Positions 43,163 to 53,640 are shown, counted from the stretch's first letter. The stretch: DNA of 64,000 bases from Trinickia dinghuensis (GCF_003367175.1 NZ_QRGA01000001.1:248001-312000); one strand, 5' to 3'. The notes: generated by a model from the letters alone, not told the origin. A program made the numbers and translations.

Positions 43163-44461
43163 TCAATGAACAAATTTATCGATGATCGACGTCACGCCAC
43201 TGATAAGGCAGATCACGCCGACGGCGACGATAAGCAGATTTGTCGGACGGCCACTGTACTTCTTCAGAGAGTCAATCTTTCTAAACGCGTATAGCGGAAG
43301 GAAATAGACGACAAAGACGCTCACCGGGACCAGCGCAACCGTGATGAGATCAATGATGTTGAGGTTATAGATTGCAGACGCCGTTGTAAGAAGGAATACC
43401 AAGAGCACGACGAAGCGAGAGAAATTCGGGCTGTGGAGCTTAGCCTCAGGGATCTTGAACAACGTCTTCCCAAAAGTTCGCACGCTTTCCTCGGTTGCCA
43501 AAAAGTGCGCGAGAAACGACTTGATCATGGCGGTAAACACGATCAACTGCGATGCGAACGCGAACAGCGGCGTGTCAAATTTTCTGGCCAGAAACGACAG
43601 GACCGTGAGATTGCTCGCTTTCACCTGGGCCAGCTCTGCCGGCGATAGCGCGAAGATGCAGCTCCACGAGAAGAACAACATGGTTGAAACTGCAAGAAGC
43701 GTAGCGACGAACATGATCTGGGAGACCTTGCGCTCCGCGTCCACGCCGTATTGCCGCTTCTGCGCGACCACGAAGCTAGACGTGATCGATGTAAAGCTGA
43801 ACGCAAACACCGCAAGCGGTAGGCCCTTCCAGGTATTGATCGCAAGCGTGCCCACACCACCGAAGTTTGATGTTGTCGCCAACATCGCTCCATTCCAATG
43901 CGGCATGGTCATGAAGCCGAAAATCACGATCGAAATGATGAACGGCGCGACGATGTAACCCATCGCTCGCACGACTACGTTCGTTCCGTATCGGGCAATC
44001 ACCATCAGGAGGCCCACCGCTATCGGCGCCACAACCCAACGCGACAACCCGTTGTAGTGAAGTTGTACGCGTGCGAAGTCGATGACGGTGTTCGTCATGG
44101 CAATCGTATAGATCATCATGCCCGGGAACACCGTCAGGAAGTACGTGGTGGTCAAAAATTTTCCCCACCCCTGGCCGAAGTACTCGATGGTCGTGTCGAG
44201 AATGTTGCCGTCGTGACCATCCCGCTCCGATCCCGCGAGAACATATCGGGAAAGAGCAAGGTATGGGAAATAGGTAATCGGGAACGCCAGCAACGAAAGA
44301 ATCAGCATTGGCCAGAAGCCGTGTAGGCCGAGCACGACCGGCCAAAACAGTGAACCTCCCCCGACCGAACAACCGTAAATCCCGAATACCCACAAAGTGT
44401 CATGCCGGCTCCAACCTGAGCGGCCAGACATAACACTTTCATTTGTCGTACTTATCTCCAT
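43163..44461 (-). CDS. Amino-acid permease, HAAAP (serine/aromatic) family
   Basis: This 432-residue membrane protein has about eleven hydrophobic segments and the N-terminal motif WVFGIYGCSVGGGSLFWPV, typical of HAAAP/SdaC-like proton or sodium symporters. GAGGAG lies 6 bases before ATG 44461. Divergent from the first diaminopropionate ammonia-lyase gene, it is a candidate importer for the compound degraded by this island. Confidence 0.8.
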   Translation of the reverse strand: MEISTTNESVMSGRSGWSRHDTLWVFGIYGCSVGGGSLFWPVVLGLHGFWPMLILSLLAFPITYFPYLALSRYVLAGSERDGHDGNILDTTIEYFGQGWGKFLTTTYFLTVFPGMMIYTIAMTNTVIDFARVQLHYNGLSRWVVAPIAVGLLMVIARYGTNVVVRAMGYIVAPFIISIVIFGFMTMPHWNGAMLATTSNFGGVGTLAINTWKGLPLAVFAFSFTSITSSFVVAQKRQYGVDAERKVSQIMFVATLLAVSTMLFFSWSCIFALSPAELAQVKASNLTVLSFLARKFDTPLFAFASQLIVFTAMIKSFLAHFLATEESVRTFGKTLFKIPEAKLHSPNFSRFVVLLVFLLTTASAIYNLNIIDLITVALVPVSVFVVYFLPLYAFRKIDSLKKYSGRPTNLLIVAVGVICLISGVTSIIDKFVH

Positions 44462-44933
44462 CACTAGCTCCTCAGCGGCGAGCGTCCGCAGTGTTCTGCG
44501 GATTCGTGTAAACAGGTGCTATGGCGGTCAGAAGCCATGCAGGTCCACCGATCCTGAATGCCGTGGGCAATACAAATCCGACCGGAGGATGGGGGAGATC
44601 GTATGCAGCGCAGGTCGGAGAAAGGAATCTGAATCAGGCGGTGAAATGAGCTTTTTTCTCGTCGCAGATACGTTCCGGTGACTTTTTTTTAGGGACACCT
44701 CGCAACCGACCACCGGGCGGGTGTCTCGCTCGCAGAAGGTGCCAAAGCACAAGATACGTGTCGTTTACCCGAGCCGAAACGGTTTATTTGTAGGCGTGGG
44801 TCAGAAGATTTTTTCTTTCGAATCCCGTCGTGAATTAGCTCAAAAATTGATGCCGACCGACCGTAACATTTGACGACATATTCGACGGGCGGGACGCATG
44901 CCCACCTAGGCCATCTGAAAGTGGAGCGAGAAC
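44462..44933. promoter_or_regulatory. Divergent region between permease and ammonia-lyase genes
   Basis: This 472-bp region has no gene. It is AT-richer than its surroundings, with T-runs at 44683-44690 and an imperfect dyad GAG-N7-CTC at 44648-44660, related to the palindromes near the Lrp genes. No hrpII box. Confidence 0.4.
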
Positions 44934-46166
44934 ATGTTTGTTGTAAACAGCCGCGCGGAGCGACTTCCCTATCCTGCATCACAAAGAGATCTTTTGTCGG
45001 TTGAGAAGGCTCAAGAAAGCCGCAGATGGCTGTCCAATTGGGAAGGCATCGCAAGCGGCGTGACCCCGCTTTATACACTCCCCGATCTTGCGCGGAAGTT
45101 GGGGGTGGCCGAGCTCCTCGTCAAAGACGAATCCGTGCGCTCGGAACTAGGTAGCTTCAAGGCACTAGGAGCCCCGGTCGCGCTGGTGCGTCTCATCATG
45201 CGCTTGCACTCCGAAGCCTCGATGGACGCGGTTGCGTTATTCCAGGGCGCCTATCAGTCTTCCCTTCGTGACTTTACTGTCGTTAGCGCCACTGACGGTA
45301 ACCACGGTAAAGGGCTTGCCGCGGCGGCGCGAAGCATTGGCTGCAAATGTGTGATCGTCTTGCACGCAAATGTCAGCGTTGAGCGTGAGGCGGCCATCGC
45401 TGCATACGATGCCGAAATTATCCGGATTACAGGCAACTACGACGAATCTGTTGCCGAGGCGGCTCGATTGGCCGAGCACCATGGATGGCATGTCGTTTCC
45501 GACACGTCCTATGAAGGCTACGAGGTCATCCCGCGCGACGTGATGCAGGGCTACGGAACCGTCGCCGCAGAAATTGTAGAGTCCTGCGGAAAGGATGCGG
45601 ACGCTGCCCCCACGTTCACTCACGTCTTTTTGCAGGGTGGTGTTGGCGGTCTCGCAGCCGGCATCGTCAGCTACCTGTGGGAGGTGTACGGCGAGAGGCG
45701 CCCGACAGTGGTAATCGTCGAGCCCGAGCAGGCAGACTGTCTCTATCAAAGCGCCATCACCGGCGCACCGGAAAAGGCAACCGGGTCGGTCGATTCCATC
45801 ATGGCAGGGCTGGCCTGCGGCGAAACGTCTCCGATTGCGTGGCGTTTCCTCCTGCAAGGTGCCGACTACTTCATGACCATCAAGGACAGTGATGCGGTGC
45901 TCGCAATGCGGCTCCTTGCAAGGGGCTCGGAAAGAGACGTTCCCATCGTGTTGGGTGAGTCCGGTGCCGCAGGCCTTGCAGGGCTTGCCGCCCTCAACGA
46001 CAACTCGGATGCTCGACGTCTGATCGGTTTGGACATAAACGCGAGGGTGCTGGTGATCAACACGGAAGGCGCCACCGCGCCCGCCCTCTATGAGAGCTTG
46101 GTTGGTGAAAGCGGAGATGAGGTGCTTGGCAGGCAACTCGCCTGGGAGAATTCCGTAACAGCCTGA
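44934..46166 (+). CDS. Diaminopropionate ammonia-lyase, paralog 1
   Basis: This 410-residue fold-type II PLP enzyme is expected to convert 2,3-diaminopropionate to pyruvate and two ammonia. The Schiff-base lysine is Lys76 in GSFKALGAP, followed by SATDGNHGKG (substrate/phosphate loop) and the glycine-rich GGVGGLAAG loop. GGAG lies 7 bases before the ATG. It is followed by an M20 hydrolase gene, an arrangement like ygeX-ygeY in enterobacteria. It shares most motifs with paralog 2 at 52246-53484. Confidence 0.9.
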   Translation: MFVVNSRAERLPYPASQRDLLSVEKAQESRRWLSNWEGIASGVTPLYTLPDLARKLGVAELLVKDESVRSELGSFKALGAPVALVRLIMRLHSEASMDAVALFQGAYQSSLRDFTVVSATDGNHGKGLAAAARSIGCKCVIVLHANVSVEREAAIAAYDAEIIRITGNYDESVAEAARLAEHHGWHVVSDTSYEGYEVIPRDVMQGYGTVAAEIVESCGKDADAAPTFTHVFLQGGVGGLAAGIVSYLWEVYGERRPTVVIVEPEQADCLYQSAITGAPEKATGSVDSIMAGLACGETSPIAWRFLLQGADYFMTIKDSDAVLAMRLLARGSERDVPIVLGESGAAGLAGLAALNDNSDARRLIGLDINARVLVINTEGATAPALYESLVGESGDEVLGRQLAWENSVTA

Positions 46167-46212
46167 TCTGCAGGCATACACGTCTTTTCAAGTACACGAA
46201 GCGAGACATTGA

Positions 46213-47649
46213 ATGAACACTACCGTTGGCACCCGCGATGAAGCGATCGCTGCCGCTATCGCCCAATACGATTCCGGCAAGTTTTACGCGGACCTCGATC
46301 GTCGCGTTGGCTATCACACAGAGAGTCAGGAACCGACACAAGCCGCACAACTCCACGCCTATCTGAACGACGAGATCGCGCCGGCGTTGCAACGACTTGG
46401 TTTTTCCACCAAGCTAGTCAACAACCCCACTGATCACGATGCGCCGGTCCTGTTGGCCGCGCGACATGAGGGCGATCACCTCCCCACGGTGGTCACGTAT
46501 GGGCACGGCGACGTCGTGCGCGGCTACGACGACCAATGGAACGCTGGCCTCGAGCCGTGGAAAATCGTGGTGGAAGGCGATCGATGGTATGGCCGAGGCA
46601 TTGCCGACAACAAAGGGCCGCACTCAGTCAACCTCGCAGCCCTCGAAGCGGTCATTGGTGCACGGAACGGAAACCTCGGTTACAACATAAAGGTCATTTT
46701 CGAGACTGGAGAAGAGGTTGACTCCCCAGGTCTCAATTTGGTCTGCGCGGCAGAAAGGAAGTATTTAGCCGGCGATCTATTTCTCGCGTCCGATGGCCCC
46801 CGCGTATCCGCTGAACGCCCGACCGTGTTTCTCGGTTCGCGCGGAGAATTGAACTTCGATCTCGAAGTCAATCTTCGCGACGGCGGTCACCACTCGGGTA
46901 ACTGGGGCGGAGTTCTTCGCAACCCCGCCGTTGTGCTGTCACATGCGATCGCCTCGCTCGTGGATGAAAACGGCCGTATCCTCGTTGACGGACTGCTCCC
47001 GCCACCTATCCCTGATGTCGTACGAGAGGCCCTTGCAGACATCGAACTCGGCAAGGACGCGAATGCGCCTGTCATCGATCCCACGTGGGGACAACCGGGC
47101 CTGACTGCCGCAGAACGCGTGCTCGCATGGAATGCCGTTGAAGTGTTGGCCTTCAAGGCCGGCAACCCCGACGCTCCGGTGAATGCGATCCCCCCCACCG
47201 CGAGGGCCCATTGCCAGTTGCGTTTCGTGGTCGGCACCGACTGGGAAAACGCACAAAAATATCTCGACGAACATCTCGCAAAACATGGCTTCTCGCATGT
47301 GAAGGTGATCGTCAAGCCGGGCGTGGCGGCCACGCGGCTAGAGCTTGACGACCCCTGGGTCGACTGGACGCTGTCGTCGATGCAAACTACCACCGGCAAG
47401 AAACCTGCATTGATCCCGAATCTCGGCGGGACTGTGCCGAATGCAATCTTCGCGAAAACGCTTGGACTCCCGACCATCTGGGTGCCGCATTCCTATCCGG
47501 CATGCTCCCAACACGCGCCGAACGAGCACTTCCTCGGTTCTCTCGGTCGTGAGGCTTTGGCACTGATGGCGGGATTGTGGTGGGATCTGGGCGATCAAGG
47601 TCTCGCCGTCATGGCAAAACGCAACCAGCGAACCCAATCACAGCGGTAG
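46213..47649 (+). CDS. M20-family metallohydrolase (YgeY-like)
   Basis: This 478-residue cytoplasmic enzyme has the metal ligands of dizinc M20 peptidases and deacylases: His in TYGHGDVV, Asp in GIADNKG, Glu in FETGEE, and a late His in the SQHAPNEH region. It lies 46 bases after the ammonia-lyase gene, so it probably supplies its substrate, for example by removing an N-acyl or amino-acyl group from a diaminopropionate derivative. The substrate is inferred only from context. Confidence 0.85.
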   Translation: MNTTVGTRDEAIAAAIAQYDSGKFYADLDRRVGYHTESQEPTQAAQLHAYLNDEIAPALQRLGFSTKLVNNPTDHDAPVLLAARHEGDHLPTVVTYGHGDVVRGYDDQWNAGLEPWKIVVEGDRWYGRGIADNKGPHSVNLAALEAVIGARNGNLGYNIKVIFETGEEVDSPGLNLVCAAERKYLAGDLFLASDGPRVSAERPTVFLGSRGELNFDLEVNLRDGGHHSGNWGGVLRNPAVVLSHAIASLVDENGRILVDGLLPPPIPDVVREALADIELGKDANAPVIDPTWGQPGLTAAERVLAWNAVEVLAFKAGNPDAPVNAIPPTARAHCQLRFVVGTDWENAQKYLDEHLAKHGFSHVKVIVKPGVAATRLELDDPWVDWTLSSMQTTTGKKPALIPNLGGTVPNAIFAKTLGLPTIWVPHSYPACSQHAPNEHFLGSLGREALALMAGLWWDLGDQGLAVMAKRNQRTQSQR

Positions 47650-47735
47650 TCGACTTGATGGCCGCTTCGGACCGAGGTGGCCATCAGCAATCACCGTTTG
47701 ATCGTAGATGCTGATTCAAATGCAACAGAGTTAGG

Positions 47736-48761
47736 ATGACACGCCCTCGCTTCTTCCCCGACAACTTCACGCTCACTCTCGTAGGCACTGTAGCGCTTGC
47801 GAGCGTTCTTCCCTGCCGCGGCGCGACGGCACATGCCTTCAACTGGGCGACTAACATCGCTGTCGGACTACTATTCTTTCTGCACGGTGCGAAGTTGTCA
47901 CGGGAGGCAGTCGTCGCCGGCGCGACGCATTGGCGCTTACACATCGTCGTACTGCTCAGCACCTTCGCGCTCTTTCCGCTTGTGGGGCTGGCATTGAGAC
48001 CGATCCTGCAACCTCTTGTTACACCGGCGCTCTACGCAGGCGTGCTGTTCCTTTGCACGCTGCCGTCGACGGTGCAGTCATCGATTGCTTTTACATCGAT
48101 CGCGAAGGGTAACGTCCCTGCTGCCGTCTGTTCCGCATCGGCATCAAGTCTCCTCGGGATCTTCATTACACCACTGCTAGTCGGGCTGATAGTCGCGTCG
48201 CAGACGAGTGCGGGGGGATCCCCATGGGGCACTATTGGAAGCATTGTCATGCAACTGCTCGTACCGTTCGTCGGCGGGCAGGTGTTGCGCCCGATCATAG
48301 GAGGGTGGACCGACCGCAACCGCAGCGTGCTGCGATTTGTAGATCAAGGGTCGATTCTGCTGATCGTCTATGTCGCGTTCAGCGAGGCCGTCAATCAGGG
48401 ACTCTGGCATCAGGTTCCGCCTACTGCACTAGGCGGTCTGATCATCGTCAATATCATCTTGCTCGCCATTGCGATGTCCGCGACTATCGTCGTGAGCAAG
48501 CGGCTTGGGTTCAACCGTGAAGACCAGATCGCCATCATCTTCTGCGGCTCGAAAAAGAGCCTTGCCTCCGGGGTACCAATGGCCAAGGTGATCTTTGCCA
48601 CCCATGCGGTTGGCGCGATCGTGCTGCCACTGATGCTATTCCATCAGATCCAGTTAATGGTTTGCGCGGCGCTCGCTCCGATGTGGGGCGCACGCGAGAT
48701 GCACACTACCGAGACTCGCGGTACGTCCCCGCAGGATCTAATCGATGCGAGCGATCCCTAA
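47736..48761 (+). CDS. BASS-family (YfeH-like) sodium-dependent transporter
   Basis: This 341-residue protein has nine to ten membrane spans and the bile-acid:Na+ symporter-like pattern (CTLPSTVQSSIAFTSIAKGN, FCGSKKSLASGVPMAK). Family members move organic acids. It is the third gene in the run with ammonia-lyase and hydrolase, so it may import the substrate or move the keto-acid product. The start has no strong ribosome-binding site. Confidence 0.8.
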   Translation: MTRPRFFPDNFTLTLVGTVALASVLPCRGATAHAFNWATNIAVGLLFFLHGAKLSREAVVAGATHWRLHIVVLLSTFALFPLVGLALRPILQPLVTPALYAGVLFLCTLPSTVQSSIAFTSIAKGNVPAAVCSASASSLLGIFITPLLVGLIVASQTSAGGSPWGTIGSIVMQLLVPFVGGQVLRPIIGGWTDRNRSVLRFVDQGSILLIVYVAFSEAVNQGLWHQVPPTALGGLIIVNIILLAIAMSATIVVSKRLGFNREDQIAIIFCGSKKSLASGVPMAKVIFATHAVGAIVLPLMLFHQIQLMVCAALAPMWGAREMHTTETRGTSPQDLIDASDP

Positions 48762-48783
48762 ACGGCCGCAGGCGTGACTTCAG

Positions 48784-49254
48784 CTACTCGTCGCTAGCCG
48801 CGACCGGTACCTGCAATCCGACTTTGACGCGGTTCATGCTGACCAATGTTTTGAATCGCTTGACATTGTCGTTAGAAAAGAAAAGCTTCCTTGTCAGCAA
48901 GTTGAATTCGTCCATATGCCGCACAGAGAAAATTAAAACGAAATCCCATTCTCCGGCAACGTAATAGCACTGCTGAATCTGCGGGCATAGTTCGAAAGAG
49001 CGCTTCATAACGTCAAGAACATCAATCTGCTCGCTTTCCACTTCGATCGTACAAATGACTGTAAGTGGATAACCAACCTTTTCCGGCGCGACGATTGCAG
49101 TGTACCGGTCGATCACACCCTCCGCGGCCATTTTTCGCAGTCTGCGATTCACAGCAGCCGGAGAAAGATTCACACGCGTTGCCAGCTCGCTTTGAGATGT
49201 CTGTGCGTCCTGCTGGATCTCTCCAAGCAGTTTGATATCGAAATTGTCGAGCAT
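48784..49254 (-). CDS. Lrp/AsnC-family regulator 1
   Basis: This 156-residue regulator has an N-terminal helix-turn-helix (TSQSELATRVNLSPAAVNRRLR) and a C-terminal RAM ligand-binding domain (YYVAGEWDFVLIFSVRHM). ATG 49254 gives the family-normal N-terminus MLDNFDIKLL; the longer frame from 49353 is unlikely. It is closely similar to regulator 2 at 53661. It is convergent with the transporter gene and divergent from the broken binding-protein gene. The effector is likely an amino acid of the pathway. Confidence 0.92.
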   Translation of the reverse strand: MLDNFDIKLLGEIQQDAQTSQSELATRVNLSPAAVNRRLRKMAAEGVIDRYTAIVAPEKVGYPLTVICTIEVESEQIDVLDVMKRSFELCPQIQQCYYVAGEWDFVLIFSVRHMDEFNLLTRKLFFSNDNVKRFKTLVSMNRVKVGLQVPVAASDE

Positions 49255-49796
49255 GATGGCTATCGGGCAAAAAGGGAGAATCATCGCCCGGCTTATGCCG
49301 GGCCAATGCCGGGAGCATCTGGATAGCACCATTGGCGTTGTGTGGCTCCTCACACCGAGCTCGAATCAAACGCGACCATCTCCTCGCGAGCCCCATGCCT
49401 CGCGCATGCTACCGTAGCTCATCGCATTATATTGCATGCAAAATTCAAAATGCAACGACGAGACCTAAAAAGCACCCAAACGTCGAGCCTCTCTGTGTAA
49501 GCGCGTCGCGAATGGGGTCTTGACGACGGGATATTGGTCTTCTGTTGCCGTTGTGAAGACGGCCAACCGCGTTGCAGCCTGCCCCCATTTGTCGACGGGG
49601 CGTCTGAGCGTTCCGCTCTGGGCGATTGCCAAAATTTTGAAGTCGAAGCTGTTAGATCAGACTCTTTGTTGGAATTCCTCGATGAGAATTCTTCTTAAAA
49701 CCATACCGATAATAAATAAATATTAACCTCAACATCGGAATAAGCTCTTCTCGCCAAGTGTCCTTTTCCAACTAATGCGTGAGACCCGACATCGCT
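49255..49796. promoter_or_regulatory. AT-rich divergent region with palindromes
   Basis: This 542-bp region has no gene. TTGCATGCAA at 49432-49441, with a further ATGCAA at 49450-49455, and GAGAATTCTT at 49684-49693 are dyads suitable for an Lrp-type regulator. An AT-rich stretch at 49695-49730 may hold the promoter of the downstream gene. Confidence 0.45.
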
Positions 49797-50947
49797 ATGA
49801 ATCGCCCCCACATACTCCATCTCCTCACCCTCGCAGCACTTGCCACATCGACATCCGTTACACATGCAGACACGCTCGTCAAAATTGGCCAGGTCTCCCC
49901 CCTCACCGGCGAATTGGCACATATCGGAAAAGACGATGAGAACGGGGTGCGACTCGCAATCGAAGATTTGAACAGTAAGAATCTGCGCATCGGAATCTGC
50001 GCATCGGTGGTCAGGCAGTACGGTTCGAATTAGACTCGCAAGACGACGCTGCCGACCCCAAGACAGCTGTCACCATGGCGCAGAAGCTCGTCGACGACCA
50101 CGTAGTTGGTGTGGTGGGCCACGCCAATTCCGGCACTTCGATTCCTGCGTCTCGGATCTACGCCGAGGCTGGAATTCCGATGATTACGGAGTCGGCAACG
50201 AACCCCTTGCTTACCCAGCAGGGTCTAAAATCCGTATTTCGGATGGTTGCCAATGATATCCGTCAAGGCTCAGTCATCGGAACGTATCTTGTCCGCGACT
50301 TAAAGGCGACCAAGGTTGCTATCGTCGACGACCGAACGGCGTACGGACAGGGCCTCGCTGACCAGATCGCAAAAGCAGTGAAGTCCGCCGGCGGCACAGT
50401 CATCGACCGAGAGTTCGGTACCGATAAAACGACGGATTGGATGGCCATTCTCACGACGATGAAAAATCGTCGCCCGGACGCCATTGCGTTCACCGGTGGC
50501 GATACGCAAGCAGCCTCATTTGTCCAGCAGATGCAAAGGCTTGGTATGAACGTCAAGTTCATTGCCGGCGACGAGGCGTGCACGCCGCAATTTATCGCGC
50601 TTGGAGGTTCGGCTATGACTAGCAACATGTATTGCACGCTTGCAGGTGTCCCTCCCTCGCAGATGCCACAAGGGGCCGCATTTTTCAAGCGGTTCGAGCA
50701 GCGGTTCAAGACGCCAGTGCAGCTCTATGCGCCGTATGCATACGATGCCGTAATGACGATGGCCGCGGCCATGCAAGCAGCTAACTCGACCGACCCCAAA
50801 GCTTATCTTCCAAAATTGCGGACGGTGAAGTTTGACGGCGTGACGGGCCTCATCCGATTCGACGACGCTGGCGATATTGAAAATGGCGCCATCACAGTAC
50901 GACAGTTCGGGCGGAAGGTCTGGAACGATAAGTCGGTGGTTCGATAG
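49797..50947 (+). pseudogene. Branched-chain amino-acid-type ABC binding protein, frameshifted
   Basis: The LivK-like gene starts at ATG 49797 with a signal peptide (cleavage after THA) and motif IGQVSPLTGELAHIGKD. A 14-bp sequence AATCTGCGCATCGG is present twice in tandem (49980-50007), shifting the frame to a stop at 50031-50033. Removing one copy restores LRIGGQAVRFELDSQDDAAD and a 378-residue full-length protein ending at 50947. The second half is otherwise intact, including DAIAFTGGDTQAASF. No ABC permease genes are adjacent. It is either a recent knockout, a reversible slippage switch or a sequence error. Confidence 0.9.
49980..50007 (+). repeat. 14-bp tandem duplication causing frameshift
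   Basis: Two perfect adjacent copies of AATCTGCGCATCGG. One copy gives the expected family sequence. Confidence 0.95.
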
Positions 50948-51046
50948 CCACCGAGGCGCCGCCGCAACACGACGTCGTGGGCGAAATTAGGGAGGAAGTC
51001 TGCCGAACCCACGGCGTCGATTGCGACTTTCTAGCCGGCCTCCGCG

Positions 51047-52240
51047 CTATGCATTCGCGAGTGCTACGCGCGCAACCTCCGCAAAGTAACGTGCGCCGAT
51101 CTCAAGAATGTCATCGTTGAAATCATAAGTGGCATTGTGCAGGGGCACGCCGCCCTTCTCTGATGTCTCGCCATTGCCAATAAAAATAAAGTTGCCTGGC
51201 ACGACATGGAGAAAGGCGCCGAAGTCCTCCGAAATCATCATCGGCTGCACGTTCGCATCGACGTCTTGAGCGCCGACTACGCGGGTGGCGGCAGCGACGG
51301 CAGTATCCACGAATCTGGGCGTGTTCACCGTTGGCGCGAATTCGCGCGTGTAACTGAAACCACATTCAACGCCGTGTGTACGGCAAATACCCTCGCTGAC
51401 CTCTCGCATTCGAGTCTCGAGAAGTTGCTGAACCTCGGGCAGATAGCTGCGTGTATCGCCTTTTATCGTGACGGTAGATGGGATCACATTCCGGAGACCG
51501 TCGGTTGTAATTTCGGTGCAGGAAATGACGGCGGACAGACTGGGGTCGAGGTTGCGCGACACGATCGTTTGCAGGGCAAGCACGATTTGCGACGCGATGA
51601 CAATCGGGTCCACTCCCATATGAGGCCGCGCGGCGTGCGTACCACGCCCTCGGATCTCGATGAGAAAATTATCTTCGCTAGCCATGATACCGCCGGCGCG
51701 CGTCGCGAAGCTCCCGGCGCGCATGCCGGGCATATTGTGCGCGCCGAAAATCGCATCAACCGGAAAACGCTCGAACAATCCATCGGCCATCATCGCCTTC
51801 GCGCCGCGCCCGTGCTCTTCGCCCGGCTGAAAAATAAAGCGAACTGTTCCGTCAAAATCGCGTTTCTCGGACAGCAAACGTGCCGCGCCCAATACCATCG
51901 CCATGTGACCGTCGTGTCCACACGCATGCATCTTGCCATGTGTGCAGGATGCATACTCTCGATCCGAGACGCTCTCAATGATATTGAGCGCATCCATGTC
52001 GGCGCGAAGTCCTATGGCTCGGGATCCGGTTCCTACCTTAAGATCGGCTACGACCCCGGTACCGCCGATGCCGCGGTGAACGTCGAGGCCAAGCTGTTCG
52101 AGAACGTTCGATACGTAGTCGGAGGTCTTGAATTCTTCGAAGCCGGTTTCTGGATAGCGGTGCAGATGGCGTCGCCAGCCTTTCAGTTTTTCCTGCAGCG
52201 GGCGCCCCGTCTCGTCGAGCATTTCTGTCGCGAACGTCAT
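51047..52240 (-). CDS. M20 amidohydrolase (hippurate/IAA-amino-acid hydrolase type)
   Basis: This 397-residue enzyme has M20D ligands: ADMDALN, HACGHDGHMA, PGEEHGRGA, and a late His in VPLHNATYDFND. ATG 52240 has GAGG 8 bases upstream and lies 5 bases after the stop of the second ammonia-lyase gene, so the two are one operon. It likely deacylates an amino-acid conjugate, feeding the lyase. It is a different subfamily from the YgeY-like enzyme at 46213. Confidence 0.9.
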   Translation of the reverse strand: MTFATEMLDETGRPLQEKLKGWRRHLHRYPETGFEEFKTSDYVSNVLEQLGLDVHRGIGGTGVVADLKVGTGSRAIGLRADMDALNIIESVSDREYASCTHGKMHACGHDGHMAMVLGAARLLSEKRDFDGTVRFIFQPGEEHGRGAKAMMADGLFERFPVDAIFGAHNMPGMRAGSFATRAGGIMASEDNFLIEIRGRGTHAARPHMGVDPIVIASQIVLALQTIVSRNLDPSLSAVISCTEITTDGLRNVIPSTVTIKGDTRSYLPEVQQLLETRMREVSEGICRTHGVECGFSYTREFAPTVNTPRFVDTAVAAATRVVGAQDVDANVQPMMISEDFGAFLHVVPGNFIFIGNGETSEKGGVPLHNATYDFNDDILEIGARYFAEVARVALANA

Positions 52241-52245
52241 GTTAG

Positions 52246-53484
52246 TTACCTCGCAGTAGTCGCGCTGAGGAGCCACTCACGCTGTCGAGCCATCACCGCT
52301 TCGGCAGCCTCCCCTACTATTTTCGTATATGCCACAGGCGCGGTCGCTCCCTCGGTATTGATGACCAATACGCGAGAGGTTGCATCGAGTCCTACCGTAC
52401 GAGCCAACTCCGCGTCTTCTGTCAGCCGCATTAGCCCGGCGAACCCGGCCGCGCCGGATTCGCCCACGACCAGTGGAGCATCTCGCTCCGAGCCCGCAGC
52501 CAACGTTCGCATGGCCGCGATCGCATCGCCATCGTCGATCGTCATGAAGTAGTCGATGCACGGCTGGAGGAACTTCCAGGCGAGCGGAGAAGCCTCGCCG
52601 CACGCAAGCCCAGCCATAACAGAGTCGACCGATCCGGTCGCAACCGTCGCCCGGCCCGCGATGGCGCTCTGATAGAGGCAATCCGCCTGTCGAGGTTCGA
52701 CCACTATGAATGTTGGCCGCTCGGCACCATAGTGCTCCCAAAGATAGGTTGCAATGCCGGCGGCCAATCCCCCAACGCCACCTTGAAGAAACACGTGGGT
52801 GAGCGGAGACCTAGCTGGCGTGCTCTCAAGTTGAGACAAGATCTCCGCCGGAATGACGCCATAGCCTTGCATCACGTCGCGTGGAACCGCTTCGTACCCG
52901 TCATATGAGGTATCCGATACAACGTGCCATCCGTTCGTACTGGCCATCTTCGCGGCGTGCTCGACAGATTCGTCATAGTTTCCCGCGATCCGAATGACCT
53001 CGGCACCGTATGCCGCAATGGATTTTTCGCGTTCGACACTCACGTTGGCATGAAGAACTATGACGCATCGGCACCCCATGGCCTTCGCCGCGGCTGCAAG
53101 GGACTTTCCATGATTTCCATCGGTCGCGCTAATGACCGTCAGACTCGACACCATGTCGGCGTACTGGCCTTTGATGAGCGCTTTGGGATCGAGTGCAGCT
53201 TCAGAACGCCAAAGGCGAACGATCAAACGCATCAGCGCGACAGGTGCGCCCAGCGCTTTGAAGCTTCCGAGAGGCGAGCGGAAGGACTCGTCTTTAAGAT
53301 TGACCTGCGCGACTCCGGCTCGCTTGGCAGCATCCGGCAAATCCCACAGCGGGGTGACCGAACGGTTGATTTGATCCCAGTGCGAGAGCCAAGCACCGCT
53401 CTCTCGAGCGGCCTTCATGCTCATGATCTTCCGAAGTTCCTCGGGGTAAGGGATGCGAGACGATCGGGAGTTGACGATCAGCAT
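52246..53484 (-). CDS. Diaminopropionate ammonia-lyase, paralog 2
   Basis: This 412-residue PLP enzyme has Lys76 in GSFKALGAP, SATDGNHGKS and GGVGGLAAG, and aligns along its length with paralog 1. ATG 53484 has GGAG 10 bases upstream; the open frame to 53574 is not needed. It is divergent from Lrp regulator 2 and coupled to an M20D hydrolase. The pairing of two lyases with two different hydrolases suggests two related substrates. Confidence 0.9.
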   Translation of the reverse strand: MLIVNSRSSRIPYPEELRKIMSMKAARESGAWLSHWDQINRSVTPLWDLPDAAKRAGVAQVNLKDESFRSPLGSFKALGAPVALMRLIVRLWRSEAALDPKALIKGQYADMVSSLTVISATDGNHGKSLAAAAKAMGCRCVIVLHANVSVEREKSIAAYGAEVIRIAGNYDESVEHAAKMASTNGWHVVSDTSYDGYEAVPRDVMQGYGVIPAEILSQLESTPARSPLTHVFLQGGVGGLAAGIATYLWEHYGAERPTFIVVEPRQADCLYQSAIAGRATVATGSVDSVMAGLACGEASPLAWKFLQPCIDYFMTIDDGDAIAAMRTLAAGSERDAPLVVGESGAAGFAGLMRLTEDAELARTVGLDATSRVLVINTEGATAPVAYTKIVGEAAEAVMARQREWLLSATTAR

Positions 53485-53625
53485 GATTGCGTTGCTCCAA
53501 AGAATAGGCCTACCACAGTCGGTTGTTGTGCACACCGCAAAAGCACTTGTCGCGTTTGCACTTGCCGAGCACAATAATATTTCAGCTCAACGTTTATTTC
53601 GTCTCTATTCAGGCGACGAATTTGC

Positions 53626-53640
53626 AAGAAAATTTCTCTC
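53626..53640. promoter_or_regulatory. Candidate Lrp operator before regulator 2
   Basis: AAGAAAATTTCTCTC is a near-palindrome 20 bases before ATG 53661, in the lyase/Lrp divergent region. It is related to the GAGAA-TTCTC dyads near regulators 1 and 3. Confidence 0.4.
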
